NCBI RefSeq assembly: GCF_011742925.1
Contig: NZ_WAEL01000004.1
Span: 558,001 to 622,000, forward strand
Length of the DNA stretch: 64,000 nucleotides
DNA from: Fibrivirga algicola
Lineage (GTDB): Bacteria > Bacteroidota > Bacteroidia > Cytophagales > Spirosomataceae
Direction: 5' to 3'
Below are positions 45,689 through 54,175 of the stretch, in pieces; position 1 is the stretch's first letter; each line of letters begins with the position of its first letter. The position numbers were made by a program, and so were the translations under genes. The notes under the pieces were generated by a model. It was not told where the DNA came from, did not search any database, and saw only the letters and a list, made by a program, of their open reading frames with translations.

Positions 45689-47671
45689 ATGTTGAAAGGT
45701 ACGCAGATTCGGCAGATTAATCGGATTTACACGGGTGTGACCGGATTCACTCCGCTCCCACCTAGATCCGTGGCGATTGGGTTAAATTCGCCAAATCCGT
45801 GGCCCATTCAATGTCCGTACACTGCGAACCCAACCGGGTCGTTTACGCGTTGGCTTAGTCAGAACGTACCTGAATCAGTTGTGGAAACTATACGTGCCCT
45901 TGCGCATCTCAATAAATACCTTGCCCGTTATAAATGGTACCTTATCTGGGGTATTGTCTTCACTTTCATTTCTAACCTGTTTGGCATCTTTCCGGCGCAA
46001 CTAGTCCGCTACGCGCTCGACCTAGTACGGGAAACGCTCGATATTTATTACCTCTACGCAGGTACGTCTCTTCAGTCTCAACTCTACGAGATTTTTGCCT
46101 TTACCATCACGCTCTATGGCCTGCTCATTCTGGCGCTGGCCTTATTGAAAGGGTTCTTCCTGTTCCTGGTTCGGCAGACACTAATCGTTATGTCACGCCA
46201 TATCGAGTACGACCTGAAGAACGATATCTACGACCAGTACCAGACGTTACCACTCGCTTTTTATCGCCAGCACAACACTGGTGACCTTATGGCGCGTATT
46301 TCCGAAGACGTGGGCAAAGTACGTATGTATGTGGGGCCGAGCATCATGTATGGCATGAACCTGCTGGTACTGTTTGCACTCGTCATCGGTTACATGGTCA
46401 GCATCAATGTTCGATTGACGATCTACGTGTTGCTACCCCTGCCCATTCTTTCTGTTGGCATCTATCTGGTCGAGAGCATTGTCATTAAGCGGTCGGAGGA
46501 GATTCAACGGGCGTTATCGCAGATGAGCACCTATGTACAGGAAGCGTTTTCGGGCATTCGGGTGCTGAAAGCCTTTGTGCAGGAAGAAAATTCAGTGAAA
46601 AATTTTGAGGGTGAAGCCAATAAGTACCAGGAGAAATCGCTCCGCCTCACTATGGTCGACGCGCTTTGGCAACCCATGTCGGTGTTACTGATCGGCCTCA
46701 GCAACGTGCTGGTTGTGTACATCGGTGGGCAGGAAGTGCTGGCTGGTCGCCTTACGGCAGGCAACATTACCGAGTTTATCCTGTACGTGAACATGCTGAC
46801 CTGGCCGGTGATGGCCCTGGGCTGGACAACCAGCCAAACGCAGCGCGCCGCCGCGTCACAGCAACGGATCAACGAGTTCATGGCGATAAAGACAAGTTTG
46901 GTTTCAACCAAAAACATCGTGCGCGAGATTACCGGCCGCCTCACCTTCGATCGTGTTCGTTTCGTGTACCCCGACACCGGCATCGTAGCCCTGAAAGAGT
47001 TTTCGATGGATGTGCAGGCGGGTGAATCCGTGGCGATCCTGGGTACCACGGGCTCGGGCAAGAGCACTCTGGCGAACCTCATGACGCGCATGTACGACGC
47101 GTCGACGGGCGAAATCCGAATCGACAACGTACCCATCCGGGAGTATGACCTTGGTAACCTGCGCGGGCAGATGGGGTACGTGCCACAGGATGTATTCCTG
47201 TTCTCCGACACAATCAGCAATAACGTTCGATTTGGCAAACCCGATATGCCCCAGGAGCGGGTGCTTCGTGCCATCGATGATGCCGACCTGACCGACAATA
47301 TTGCGGCGTTTCCCGAAGCCTTCGAAACGCGAATCGGCGAACGGGGTATCACCCTGTCAGGTGGGCAGAAGCAACGCCTGAGCATTGCCCGCGCCATTGC
47401 CCGCGACCCAAAAATCCTGATTCTGGACGACTGTCTGTCAGCGGTTGATACCAATACGGAAAACATCATTCTGAATAACCTGCGCCGCATCATGGCAGAT
47501 CGCACGTCGGTGATCATCTCGCACCGGGTTTCGTCGGCCAAGCTAGCCGATAAGATCATTGTGCTCGACAATGGCGAGATCAAGGAACAGGGTACGCACG
47601 AACACCTGATGGCCCTTGGCGGTATCTACCGCGAACTCTACGATAAGCAGTTACAGACCGAGGAGGCCTAA
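45689..47671 (+). CDS. ABC exporter (fused permease and ATPase)
   Basis: A half-transporter of the ABCB/MsbA type. Six membrane segments lie in about residues 75-360 and the nucleotide-binding domain in about 415-650. Walker A is ILGTTGSGKSTLAN, the signature is LSGGQKQRLSIARA, Walker B ILILDDCLSAVD, and the H-loop His is in VIISHRVSSA. Coordinates are for the longest frame. The first 64 residues look unlike the family, and a GTG at 45881 (VETIRALAHLNKYLARYKW) is the more likely start. The substrate cannot be read; lipid or drug export is possible. Confidence 0.88.
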   Translation: MLKGTQIRQINRIYTGVTGFTPLPPRSVAIGLNSPNPWPIQCPYTANPTGSFTRWLSQNVPESVVETIRALAHLNKYLARYKWYLIWGIVFTFISNLFGIFPAQLVRYALDLVRETLDIYYLYAGTSLQSQLYEIFAFTITLYGLLILALALLKGFFLFLVRQTLIVMSRHIEYDLKNDIYDQYQTLPLAFYRQHNTGDLMARISEDVGKVRMYVGPSIMYGMNLLVLFALVIGYMVSINVRLTIYVLLPLPILSVGIYLVESIVIKRSEEIQRALSQMSTYVQEAFSGIRVLKAFVQEENSVKNFEGEANKYQEKSLRLTMVDALWQPMSVLLIGLSNVLVVYIGGQEVLAGRLTAGNITEFILYVNMLTWPVMALGWTTSQTQRAAASQQRINEFMAIKTSLVSTKNIVREITGRLTFDRVRFVYPDTGIVALKEFSMDVQAGESVAILGTTGSGKSTLANLMTRMYDASTGEIRIDNVPIREYDLGNLRGQMGYVPQDVFLFSDTISNNVRFGKPDMPQERVLRAIDDADLTDNIAAFPEAFETRIGERGITLSGGQKQRLSIARAIARDPKILILDDCLSAVDTNTENIILNNLRRIMADRTSVIISHRVSSAKLADKIIVLDNGEIKEQGTHEHLMALGGIYRELYDKQLQTEEA

Positions 47672-47753
47672 ATGATGAAGCCCCTGCCCTACCGTGTGCC
47701 ATCAGGCATCTAGTAGGGTAAGGGCTCCGCTGCACGACGAATGTGTAGTCTTA

Positions 47754-48248
47754 TCAGGCAACTCGTTGGTCGAACAAGGCTAGTGCTTCTTCGTTGCCTT
47801 GCTGAATAGCCAGATCGTAAGCAGTCAAGCCGCGAATGTCCTGAATTGTCGTGTCGGCACCGGCTTCCAGTAGAATCTGTACGAGCGCGTTACGGCCAAA
47901 TAGCGTGGCAAACATAAGCGCCGTTCCCCCATTACCATTCTGGATGTTGAGATCGGCTCCATGCTCAATCAGCATCCGGGCAATGTCGGGATACCCTTTG
48001 AAGCTAACGCCCATCAGCGCGGTATTGCCCGTTACATCCTGCACATCCACGGCTGCCCCAGCCGCCAGCAAGACGTTGGCTGCCTCCTGCTGGCCATCAT
48101 AGGTAGCAATAATCAATGGCGTGAAGCCTTTCGCGTTTTGCGTATTTACGTCAATCCCCTCGCCGATTAGCTCGGTCAGGTAAGGAATATCGCCCCGGCG
48201 GGCAGCATCGAATAATAAGTCCTCCGGACGAGATGATGAAAAAGTCAT
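47754..48248 (-). CDS. Ankyrin-repeat protein, probably catalase-associated
   Basis: A 164-residue protein of four to five ankyrin repeats (residues about 8-150), each with the G-x-T-P/A-L-x-x-A helix pair: GFTPLIIATYDGQQEAANVL, GNTALMGVSFKGYPDIARML, GGTALMFATLFGRNALVQIL. There is no signal peptide. It sits downstream, on the same strand, of a stump of a catalase gene. In Pseudomonas the ankyrin protein AnkB is needed for KatB catalase activity, so this is likely a former catalase partner. It is intact itself. Confidence 0.85.
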   Translation of the reverse strand: MTFSSSRPEDLLFDAARRGDIPYLTELIGEGIDVNTQNAKGFTPLIIATYDGQQEAANVLLAAGAAVDVQDVTGNTALMGVSFKGYPDIARMLIEHGADLNIQNGNGGTALMFATLFGRNALVQILLEAGADTTIQDIRGLTAYDLAIQQGNEEALALFDQRVA

Positions 48249-48275
48249 GGCATTTGTGTTCTGGTGTTCATAAAA

Positions 48276-48335
48276 CTGGTCGACTTTGGTATGGCTTCAC
48301 CCTAAAGAGGATAAAGCTGTACCAAAGTCGACCGG
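48276..48335. repeat. Inverted repeat between catalase stump and ankyrin gene
   Basis: CTGGTCGACTTTGGTA (48276-48291) and its inverse complement with one wobble (48320-48335) form a 16-bp stem with a 28-base loop, upstream of the ankyrin gene. It may be a former terminator or a scar of rearrangement. Confidence 0.6.
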
Positions 48336-48363
48336 TGTTCGATTCGCTTAATAAGGCTATGAT

Positions 48364-48669
48364 TCATGCGATAGTTCCTGAGCTTGTCGAACGACGTCGC
48401 TCCCGATCGAAGTGGGAGATCTTCTCAAGAAACGGGTAATTCTCCAGCGTTGTTGGTCCACGGTTGCCAATTGTGCGAACGTTCTGGTTGTGGGTTAGCG
48501 GGTGGCCCTGCCGCGTAGTAAGGGTCTGGTTAGTAGGCTGGTCCTGCGCTTGCAGGCCCGTTGCTCCAAAGGTTGATTCGGGCGCGGCTGCCTGTTCATA
48601 CTGCTGGCCTGAGTGTCCGTTAGGAAGGTTGTCGTTTTGTGTACTATCCATAACCCCTATAGAATACAT
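48364..48669 (-). pseudogene. Catalase gene stump (N-terminal fragment)
   Basis: A 101-codon frame whose residues about 46-92 are the conserved start of a clade 1/3 monofunctional catalase: [20 protein letters not shown] and then [17 protein letters not shown] catalase continues IPERVVHARG and a further ~400 residues with the haem-ligand Tyr and active-site His. Here the frame switches to [10 protein letters not shown] and stops. The junction coincides with GTTCGACAAGCTCAGGAAC, a widespread palindromic repeat-like sequence (48374-48392). No other catalase piece was seen in the window. It is therefore a deletion product. Confidence 0.85.
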
Positions 48670-48718
48670 TACAAAACCCTTAACCCAGGTCTGGATAAAT
48701 GGTTTGACGTGGTAACTA

Positions 48719-48788
48719 GGTTCCGGTTTGACATTGCGGCGCTAAATCCCCGCCCTAGCTGTTAGCAACGCAACGTCAAACTGGAACC
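48719..48788. repeat. Inverted repeat downstream of radA
   Basis: The 20-base arms at 48719-48738 and 48769-48788 are inverse complements with two mismatches, separated by 30 bases. It lies just beyond the radA stop on the minus strand and upstream of the catalase stump. A role as transcript end is inferred. Confidence 0.7.
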
Positions 48789-48806
48789 ATCAAACCGCAA
48801 GCTACC

Positions 48807-50183
48807 TTACGACATAACGCCTTGAAACACTTCGTCGAGTTTCGCTACCGGACGAATAACAATGCTGAATTGACTGGCATCGAGCCCTTTCAGGTTATAC
48901 TTTGACACATAAATCTGTTTAAACCCGAGCTTCTGGGCTTCGGCAATCCGCGCCTCGATCCGGCTCACGGCACGTACCTCACCGCCAAGACCAACCTCAG
49001 CCGCAAAAGCAACCGTTGTCGGAATGGAAATGTCTTCATAGCTCGACACGATCGCCGCGCACACGGCCAGATCAATTGCCGGGTCTTCAACGCGCAATCC
49101 ACCCGCCACATTCAGGAATACGTCCTGCTGACCTAGCCGGAAGCCGCCGCGTTTTTCCAGCACCGCCAGTAGCATTTGCAGGCGTTTACTGTCGTAGCCG
49201 GTGCTGCTTCGCTGGGGCGTGCTGTAGGTACTCACACCCACCAAGGCCTGAATCTCGATCATGAGCGGTCGGTTCCCTTCCATCATGGAGCCAATAGCTA
49301 CCCCGCTCAAGGCTTCATCACGTTGCGAAATCAGAATCTCCGACGGGTTCGACACCTGCCGCAGACCCGACCCCTGCATTTCGTAGATACCCAATTCGGA
49401 GGTGCTGCCAAACCGGTTTTTAGTAGTTCGCAAGATGCGGTAGGTCGTGTGGCGGTCGCCTTCGAAAGTCAGTACGGTGTCTACCATGTGCTCGAGCACT
49501 TTGGGTCCGGCCAGCGACCCTTCCTTGGTAATGTGGCCGATCATAAACACCGGAACACCCGATTCTTTGGCGTATTTCATGAACTCCGCGCTGCATTCAC
49601 GTACCTGCGACACGCTCCCCGCCCCCGCCTCGACGAGCGATGAATGCATAGTCTGGATAGAGTCGACGATGAGCACTTCCGGTTCGAAATGCTCGATCAC
49701 CCGAAAGATGTTTTGCGTCGATGTCTCGGTCATGATATGGCAATCGCTGGTGGGGGGTTCCAGCCGCTCGGCCCGCATCTTGATCTGCTGTTCACTTTCT
49801 TCGCCCGACACATAGAGCACCCGCATATCTGTCAGACCAAGAGCAATCTGAAGCAGCAGCGTTGATTTGCCGATGCCCGGTTCACCACCAATCAACACCA
49901 GGGACCCCGGCACGATTCCGCCTCCCAAGACCCGGTTCAACTCACCATCGGCGGTGAGCGTGCGGGGCTGTTCTTCGTAGGTAATTGCGTGAATTGGTTT
50001 GGGTTTAGCAGCAATTTTGGCCGGGCCGGAGGTAACCCGCCAGCCGCCTTTTTCAGGCTCGTCTTTCTGGACAACTTCTTCTACAATGGTATTCCATTCG
50101 CCACAGGCCGGGCAGCGACCCAGCCACTTCGGAGTTTGATTGCCACAACTTTGACAGAAATACGAGGTTTTTATTTTCGCCAC
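48807..50183 (-). CDS. radA: DNA repair protein RadA
   Basis: A RecA-like ATPase that processes branched recombination intermediates. The start is the GTG at 50183 (residues KIKTSYFCQSCGNQTPKWLG follow), since the frame extending to 50243 adds a non-conserved lead. Domains: a C4 zinc finger (YFCQSCG and GRCPACGEW), the Walker A of the RecA core (GGEPGIGKSTLLLQ), RadA-specific KNRFG in TTKNRFGSTSELG, and a C-terminal Lon-protease-like domain (GLRVEDPAIDLAVCAAIVSS). About 458 residues, as usual. Confidence 0.95.
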   Translation of the reverse strand: MAKIKTSYFCQSCGNQTPKWLGRCPACGEWNTIVEEVVQKDEPEKGGWRVTSGPAKIAAKPKPIHAITYEEQPRTLTADGELNRVLGGGIVPGSLVLIGGEPGIGKSTLLLQIALGLTDMRVLYVSGEESEQQIKMRAERLEPPTSDCHIMTETSTQNIFRVIEHFEPEVLIVDSIQTMHSSLVEAGAGSVSQVRECSAEFMKYAKESGVPVFMIGHITKEGSLAGPKVLEHMVDTVLTFEGDRHTTYRILRTTKNRFGSTSELGIYEMQGSGLRQVSNPSEILISQRDEALSGVAIGSMMEGNRPLMIEIQALVGVSTYSTPQRSSTGYDSKRLQMLLAVLEKRGGFRLGQQDVFLNVAGGLRVEDPAIDLAVCAAIVSSYEDISIPTTVAFAAEVGLGGEVRAVSRIEARIAEAQKLGFKQIYVSKYNLKGLDASQFSIVIRPVAKLDEVFQGVMS

Positions 50184-50462
50184 GGAGGTACGGTTAACTA
50201 AGTGTTGACAACATATTATTGGCTTCGCATTAAACGATAGCACGGGTCGTTCATCAAAGGAGAAACAACGGCTAACAGATTGCCTGGCGAGTGGTTTATG
50301 AACACGCTCCAGATCAGTTAAATGGCCACGTTTGCCCCTGCTAAATCCCCAATAACTGTCTGATGAAATAACGCCGTTGGCTCAGAAATAGTTGATTTTT
50401 GATCGGCCCGGGCCGGTTTCGTCGTTAAGCCCCTACATCCAATGAAGAACACTAACGCTCCC

Positions 50463-51134
50463 ATGAAAAAAATCCTGCTTGGCCTCGCCATTGCCGTATT
50501 GCCGACGCTCACCTACGCACAAGGCTTTCAAATTGGCGTCAAAGGCGGAGTCAATCTGTCGAGATTGACGTTTGGCCCATTTGTTAATGCGGGCACCAAT
50601 TCAAATGGTTCGCCCACGGTCGACGTAAATGGCCAAACCCTGCGCGACAATATTTCGGATAGCTACAAAAGTCGGACAGGTACGTCATTCGGTGTTTATA
50701 CACGCTTTGGTAAAAACCTGTTCCTACAACCTGAGGTGATGTACACTACACAGGAAGGCCAGTTTGATGTAGTTAGAAATGGAGTAACCGAAAACGTAAC
50801 GATCAAAACAACTAGTTTTGATGTACCTGTACTCCTGGGTTTGAAAGGTGGCCCGTTGCGGTTTATGGTTGGCCCAATGGCTTCATTCCGTATCAATGAT
50901 AATGCGGGCCTGAGCGACGCGCTGAAACAGTATACCACCGGCACCCTGAACGACGCCTGGTCGAAAGCCTACTATAGTTACCAAATTGGAGGTGGCCTTG
51001 ATTTGGGAAGCCTCGGCCTTGATGTTCGTTACCAAGGCAATCTATCTGATGTTGCACAGGTCAACACGTCGGCCGGTAGCTTCAGCCAGCGCTCCAAGTC
51101 ATGGCAAATCACTCTAGCCTACAAGATTTTCTAG
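50463..51134 (+). CDS. Outer-membrane beta-barrel protein (PorT-like)
   Basis: The start at 50463 gives a signal peptide (MKKILLGLAIAVLPTLTYA) and a mature start QGFQIGVKGGVNLSRLTFGP, typical of the small OmpA-like barrels of Bacteroidota (PorT/outer-membrane beta-barrel family). The protein has 223 residues with alternating strands and ends in SKSWQITLAYKIF, a barrel-closing strand with terminal Phe. The frame is open back to 50442. Function is not predictable. Confidence 0.85.
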   Translation: MKKILLGLAIAVLPTLTYAQGFQIGVKGGVNLSRLTFGPFVNAGTNSNGSPTVDVNGQTLRDNISDSYKSRTGTSFGVYTRFGKNLFLQPEVMYTTQEGQFDVVRNGVTENVTIKTTSFDVPVLLGLKGGPLRFMVGPMASFRINDNAGLSDALKQYTTGTLNDAWSKAYYSYQIGGGLDLGSLGLDVRYQGNLSDVAQVNTSAGSFSQRSKSWQITLAYKIF

Positions 51135-51137
51135 TTG

Positions 51138-51214
51138 GTCCAGCCTATACAGGTCATAAAAAAACCGCTTTCATTAACTGAAAGCGGTTTTTTTATGACC
51201 TGTATAGGCTGGAC
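51138..51214. terminator. 36-bp perfect bidirectional terminator
   Basis: Arms 51138-51173 and 51179-51214 pair without a mismatch, with loop TTAAC. The inner part has A7 and T7 runs beside a GC-rich stem tip, so it works as a Rho-independent terminator on both strands. It fits exactly between the barrel gene stop and the LytTR gene stop. It is unusually long for a terminator. Confidence 0.9.
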
Positions 51215-51216
51215 TG

Positions 51217-51630
51217 TTAGTTGATATCTTCCTGGTATTGCGCGAGTAGCTGCGATATCTCACGCATCCGGCGACGTGAGATCGTTACCTCCCGGTTGTC
51301 GGCCATCCGGATGATGCGATCACGTGCAAATACACCATGCTGTACATAGGCCAGATTGATGATGTTTGATTTGTGAATTCGGATGAAAATAGCGTTGTCG
51401 AGCGTTTTCTCGAATTCTTTCAGCGTTTTTGATACTAGGTATTTGCGGCGGTCACGGGTATGTATAAACGTATAGTTACCCTCTCCCTCCAAACATACAA
51501 TATCATCGACAGAAACCATAACCGTACGATTGAGATATGGCAGCGCAATCCGTTGTGCGTTACGCACGTAAGTAGCAGGATAATGTGGCGTTACTGCTGG
51601 TGCTGGTGTTGATAGAAACTTAGCTTCCAT
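51217..51630 (-). CDS. Orphan LytTR DNA-binding protein
   Basis: A 137-residue protein that is almost only a LytTR DNA-binding domain (about residues 28-130): VMVSVDDIVCLEGEGNYTFI, TRDRRKYLVSKTLKEFEKTL, FIRIHKSNIINLAYV, then ADNREVTISRRRMREISQLL. There is no receiver domain, so it is not a normal two-component regulator. It shares high similarity with the next LytTR gene (51939) and reads the same way. Probably a transcription factor of unknown input. Confidence 0.9.
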   Translation of the reverse strand: MEAKFLSTPAPAVTPHYPATYVRNAQRIALPYLNRTVMVSVDDIVCLEGEGNYTFIHTRDRRKYLVSKTLKEFEKTLDNAIFIRIHKSNIINLAYVQHGVFARDRIIRMADNREVTISRRRMREISQLLAQYQEDIN

Positions 51631-51938
51631 GTGATTGGGTGTTTAGAAGGAGTTGAGAGTGGCGTTTGATTGAATCAAAACTACAGGGAACTTACCGCTT
51701 CCTAAAAACCCGTTAAGTGTATCTACACATTTCATATCACATAACTATCTACTTTTCAGGCATTTATGTAAAATAGAAACGCTCTTAATGCGTGAATCCC
51801 CCCACCCGATTACGTAGTTCTACGTACTCTTTATTCAACGGCGCTTCGTATGTCTTTACGCAAAAAACCGGGTCAACCTAGTAAAAACTACGTTGACCCG
51901 GTTCAGGGGCATTTTACTGATGCGTGTGGTTGTATAGA
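51631..51938. other. Gap between two LytTR genes
   Basis: This 308-base region lies between the start of the 51217 LytTR gene and the stop of the 51939 gene. It holds a minus-strand terminator at 51862-51903 for the upstream gene, so the two LytTR genes are separate transcripts. Part is AT-rich (51700-51780). No further gene is visible. Confidence 0.5.
51862..51903 (-). terminator. Terminator after the second LytTR gene
   Basis: AACCGGGTCAAC (51866-51877) pairs with GTTGACCCGGTT (51892-51903). On the minus strand the stem ends in six T, 36 bases past the stop at 51939. Confidence 0.88.
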
Positions 51939-52370
51939 CTAGTTTACCAAAGCAGGGCTATAATCACGAATACGGTCAACAAACATCTGGGCACGGCGAC
52001 GTGAAATCTTTACCTGCTGACCATCAGCCAGTTCGAGTTCACCTTCCTTCTTTACGAAGAACTTACGTACAAAACTGAGATTCACGATACACGACTTGTG
52101 TACACGTACAAAAGCCTGACCGTCGAGTAATGTTTCGTACTCTTTCAGTGTCCGGGACACCAACATTTTCGTGCCGTCTTTCAGGTAAAAGTTTGTGTAG
52201 TTGCCTGAACCTTCCAGCCGAACAATTTCATCGACAGATACTGTACGTTTACGGTCGAAGAAAGGGATCAGCAGTTTTTGGTTGTTGTTCGATGGGGTAT
52301 TTTTTTCCACACTTTTGGGGAATGGCATCGACAGGGCATCAAAGAAAGATTCAGACGTCATGATTTTCAT
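51939..52370 (-). CDS. Orphan LytTR DNA-binding protein (paralogue)
   Basis: A 143-residue protein with a single LytTR domain (about 32-138): RTVSVDEIVRLEGSGNYTNF, MLVSRTLKEYETLL, FVRVHKSCIVNLSFVRKFF, then ADGQQVKISRRRAQMFVDRI. It lacks a receiver. It is clearly related to the neighbouring LytTR protein but has diverged, and the two have separate transcripts, so the copy is not recent. Its target is unknown. Confidence 0.9.
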   Translation of the reverse strand: MKIMTSESFFDALSMPFPKSVEKNTPSNNNQKLLIPFFDRKRTVSVDEIVRLEGSGNYTNFYLKDGTKMLVSRTLKEYETLLDGQAFVRVHKSCIVNLSFVRKFFVKKEGELELADGQQVKISRRRAQMFVDRIRDYSPALVN

Positions 52371-52526
52371 AATGATTTGAGTGAAACGATTGACTGGGGG
52401 TCCTGATCCTAATAATCAGGCAATTAAGCAGCTCATTTCCGATAGCAAAGCGTGGGAAATGAGTTGCCCATCGTGTAACCATTGGTCAATAATCAGGCCT
52501 GTTTCGGCTAGTGGGGCAATTTGGTG

Positions 52527-52534
52527 TAACTTTG
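52527..52534 (+). promoter_or_regulatory. -7 box for guaA
   Basis: TAACTTTG matches TAnnTTTG exactly and lies 18 bases before the guaA ATG at 52552. The leader would be only about ten bases. Confidence 0.6.
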
Positions 52535-52551
52535 GGCTTTAGAAACTCACG

Positions 52552-54084
52552 ATGGCCACCGAACAGATTCTGATTATCGATTTTGGTTCACAGTTTACGC
52601 AATTGATTGCCCGCCGGGTACGTGAACTGAATGTGTACTGCGAAATACACCCGTACAATAACCTCCCTCCCATCTCGCCCGATGTAAAAGGCGTTATCCT
52701 GTCGGGTAGCCCCTGCTCGGTTCGCGACAGTGATGCACCGACTGTTCATCTGGCAGCGTTCCGGCACAAGATGCCGTTGCTGGGTGTTTGCTACGGTGCT
52801 CAGTTACTGGCGCAAAGCAGCGGTGGCGAAGTGCAACCCTCCTCCATTCGCGAATACGGTCGGGCGCGCTTAGGTACAGTCGAGACCGTTAACCGCCTGA
52901 TGCAGGGCATTGATCAGCACTCACAGGTATGGATGTCGCATGGCGATACCATCACTCAGATTCCCGACAGTTTTGAGGTTATTGCCTCAACCGAAACCGT
53001 GCGGGTTGCCGCCTTCCAGGTACGTGATGAAGAGACGTATGGTATCCAGTTTCACCCCGAGGTGACGCACTCGCTTCAGGGCAAACAACTGCTCCAGAAC
53101 TTTGTAGTTGACATTTGCGGCTGCTCGCAAAACTGGACCGCCGACTCATTCGTCGACACCACGGTGGCAGCGCTTAAAGAGAAGATTGGTACTGATAAGG
53201 TTGTACTGGGCCTGTCGGGCGGCGTCGACTCGTCGGTAGCAGCGATGCTCATTCACCGTGCCATCGGGGCAAACCTGTATTGCATCTTCGTTGACAACGG
53301 TTTGTTGCGCAAAGATGAGTTCCAGGGCGTGCTGGATAGCTACAAGACGCTGGGCCTAAACGTAAAAGGCGTCGACGCTCAACAGCAATTCTACAGCGCC
53401 CTAACCGGCCTGACCGACCCTGAAGCCAAACGCAAAGCCATTGGTAAAACCTTTATCGATGTATTCGACCAGGAATCTCACCTGATCGAAGATGTAAGCT
53501 GGCTGGGACAGGGCACAATCTATCCCGACGTTATCGAATCAGTATCTGTAAAAGGACCGTCGGCCACCATTAAATCGCACCATAACGTGGGCGGTTTGCC
53601 CGACTTTATGAAGCTGAAGGTGGTTGAGCCCCTCAACACGCTCTTTAAAGACGAGGTACGTGCCGTTGGCCGGTCAATGGGCTTACCCGAGTTCATTCTG
53701 GGTCGGCATCCGTTCCCCGGTCCAGGTCTGGCCATTCGGATTCTGGGCGACATTACTCCCGAAAAAGTAGCTATCCTTCAGGAAGTGGATGCCCTGTTCA
53801 TCAACGGCCTCAAACGGGAAGGGCTCTACGATCAGGTATGGCAGGCAGGCGCCATGCTATTGCCAATTCAAAGCGTAGGCGTGATGGGCGACGAACGCAC
53901 CTATGAACGCGTAGTGGCGCTTCGGGCGGTAACCAGCGTAGACGGCATGACCGCCGACTGGGCACACCTCCCCTACTCGTTCCTAGCCGATATTTCCAAC
54001 GAGATCATCAATAAGGTGAAAGGAGTCAACCGCGTCGTATACGACATCTCTTCGAAGCCACCTGCTACCATTGAGTGGGAATAA
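52552..54084 (+). CDS. guaA: GMP synthase (glutamine-hydrolysing)
   Basis: Converts XMP to GMP with glutamine as ammonia donor. Residues 1-195 are the class I amidotransferase ([15 protein letters not shown] with the catalytic Cys; [10 protein letters not shown] with His and Glu). Next is the PP-loop ATP domain ([16 protein letters not shown]), and the C-terminal dimerisation domain contains [17 protein letters not shown] and a final KPPATIEWE. 510 residues, normal length. Terminator follows. Confidence 0.97.
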   Translation: MATEQILIIDFGSQFTQLIARRVRELNVYCEIHPYNNLPPISPDVKGVILSGSPCSVRDSDAPTVHLAAFRHKMPLLGVCYGAQLLAQSSGGEVQPSSIREYGRARLGTVETVNRLMQGIDQHSQVWMSHGDTITQIPDSFEVIASTETVRVAAFQVRDEETYGIQFHPEVTHSLQGKQLLQNFVVDICGCSQNWTADSFVDTTVAALKEKIGTDKVVLGLSGGVDSSVAAMLIHRAIGANLYCIFVDNGLLRKDEFQGVLDSYKTLGLNVKGVDAQQQFYSALTGLTDPEAKRKAIGKTFIDVFDQESHLIEDVSWLGQGTIYPDVIESVSVKGPSATIKSHHNVGGLPDFMKLKVVEPLNTLFKDEVRAVGRSMGLPEFILGRHPFPGPGLAIRILGDITPEKVAILQEVDALFINGLKREGLYDQVWQAGAMLLPIQSVGVMGDERTYERVVALRAVTSVDGMTADWAHLPYSFLADISNEIINKVKGVNRVVYDISSKPPATIEWE

Positions 54085-54108
54085 ACGCAGTAATTTCTGA
54101 TTATCAGA

Positions 54109-54175
54109 AAAGTGGTGATTGGCGGTCAGTTGTTGTGTAACACGACGGTGATGGCCAATCACCACTTTCGTTTTT
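54109..54175 (+). terminator. Terminator after guaA
   Basis: AAAGTGGTGATTGGC (54109-54123) pairs with GCCAATCACCACTTT (54154-54168) and is followed by CGTTTTT. It reaches into the stop codon region of the opposed nuclease gene (stop at 54174), so the genes are packed end to end. Confidence 0.85.

Noticed and set aside
45689-45880. Extra N-terminal part of the ABC exporter as a separate small gene
   Set aside because: It is in frame with the exporter and shows no domain; better read as leader sequence.
51138-51214. The 36-bp inverted repeat as a miniature transposable element
   Set aside because: It sits precisely between two convergent stops, has A/T runs of a terminator, and I saw no target duplication.
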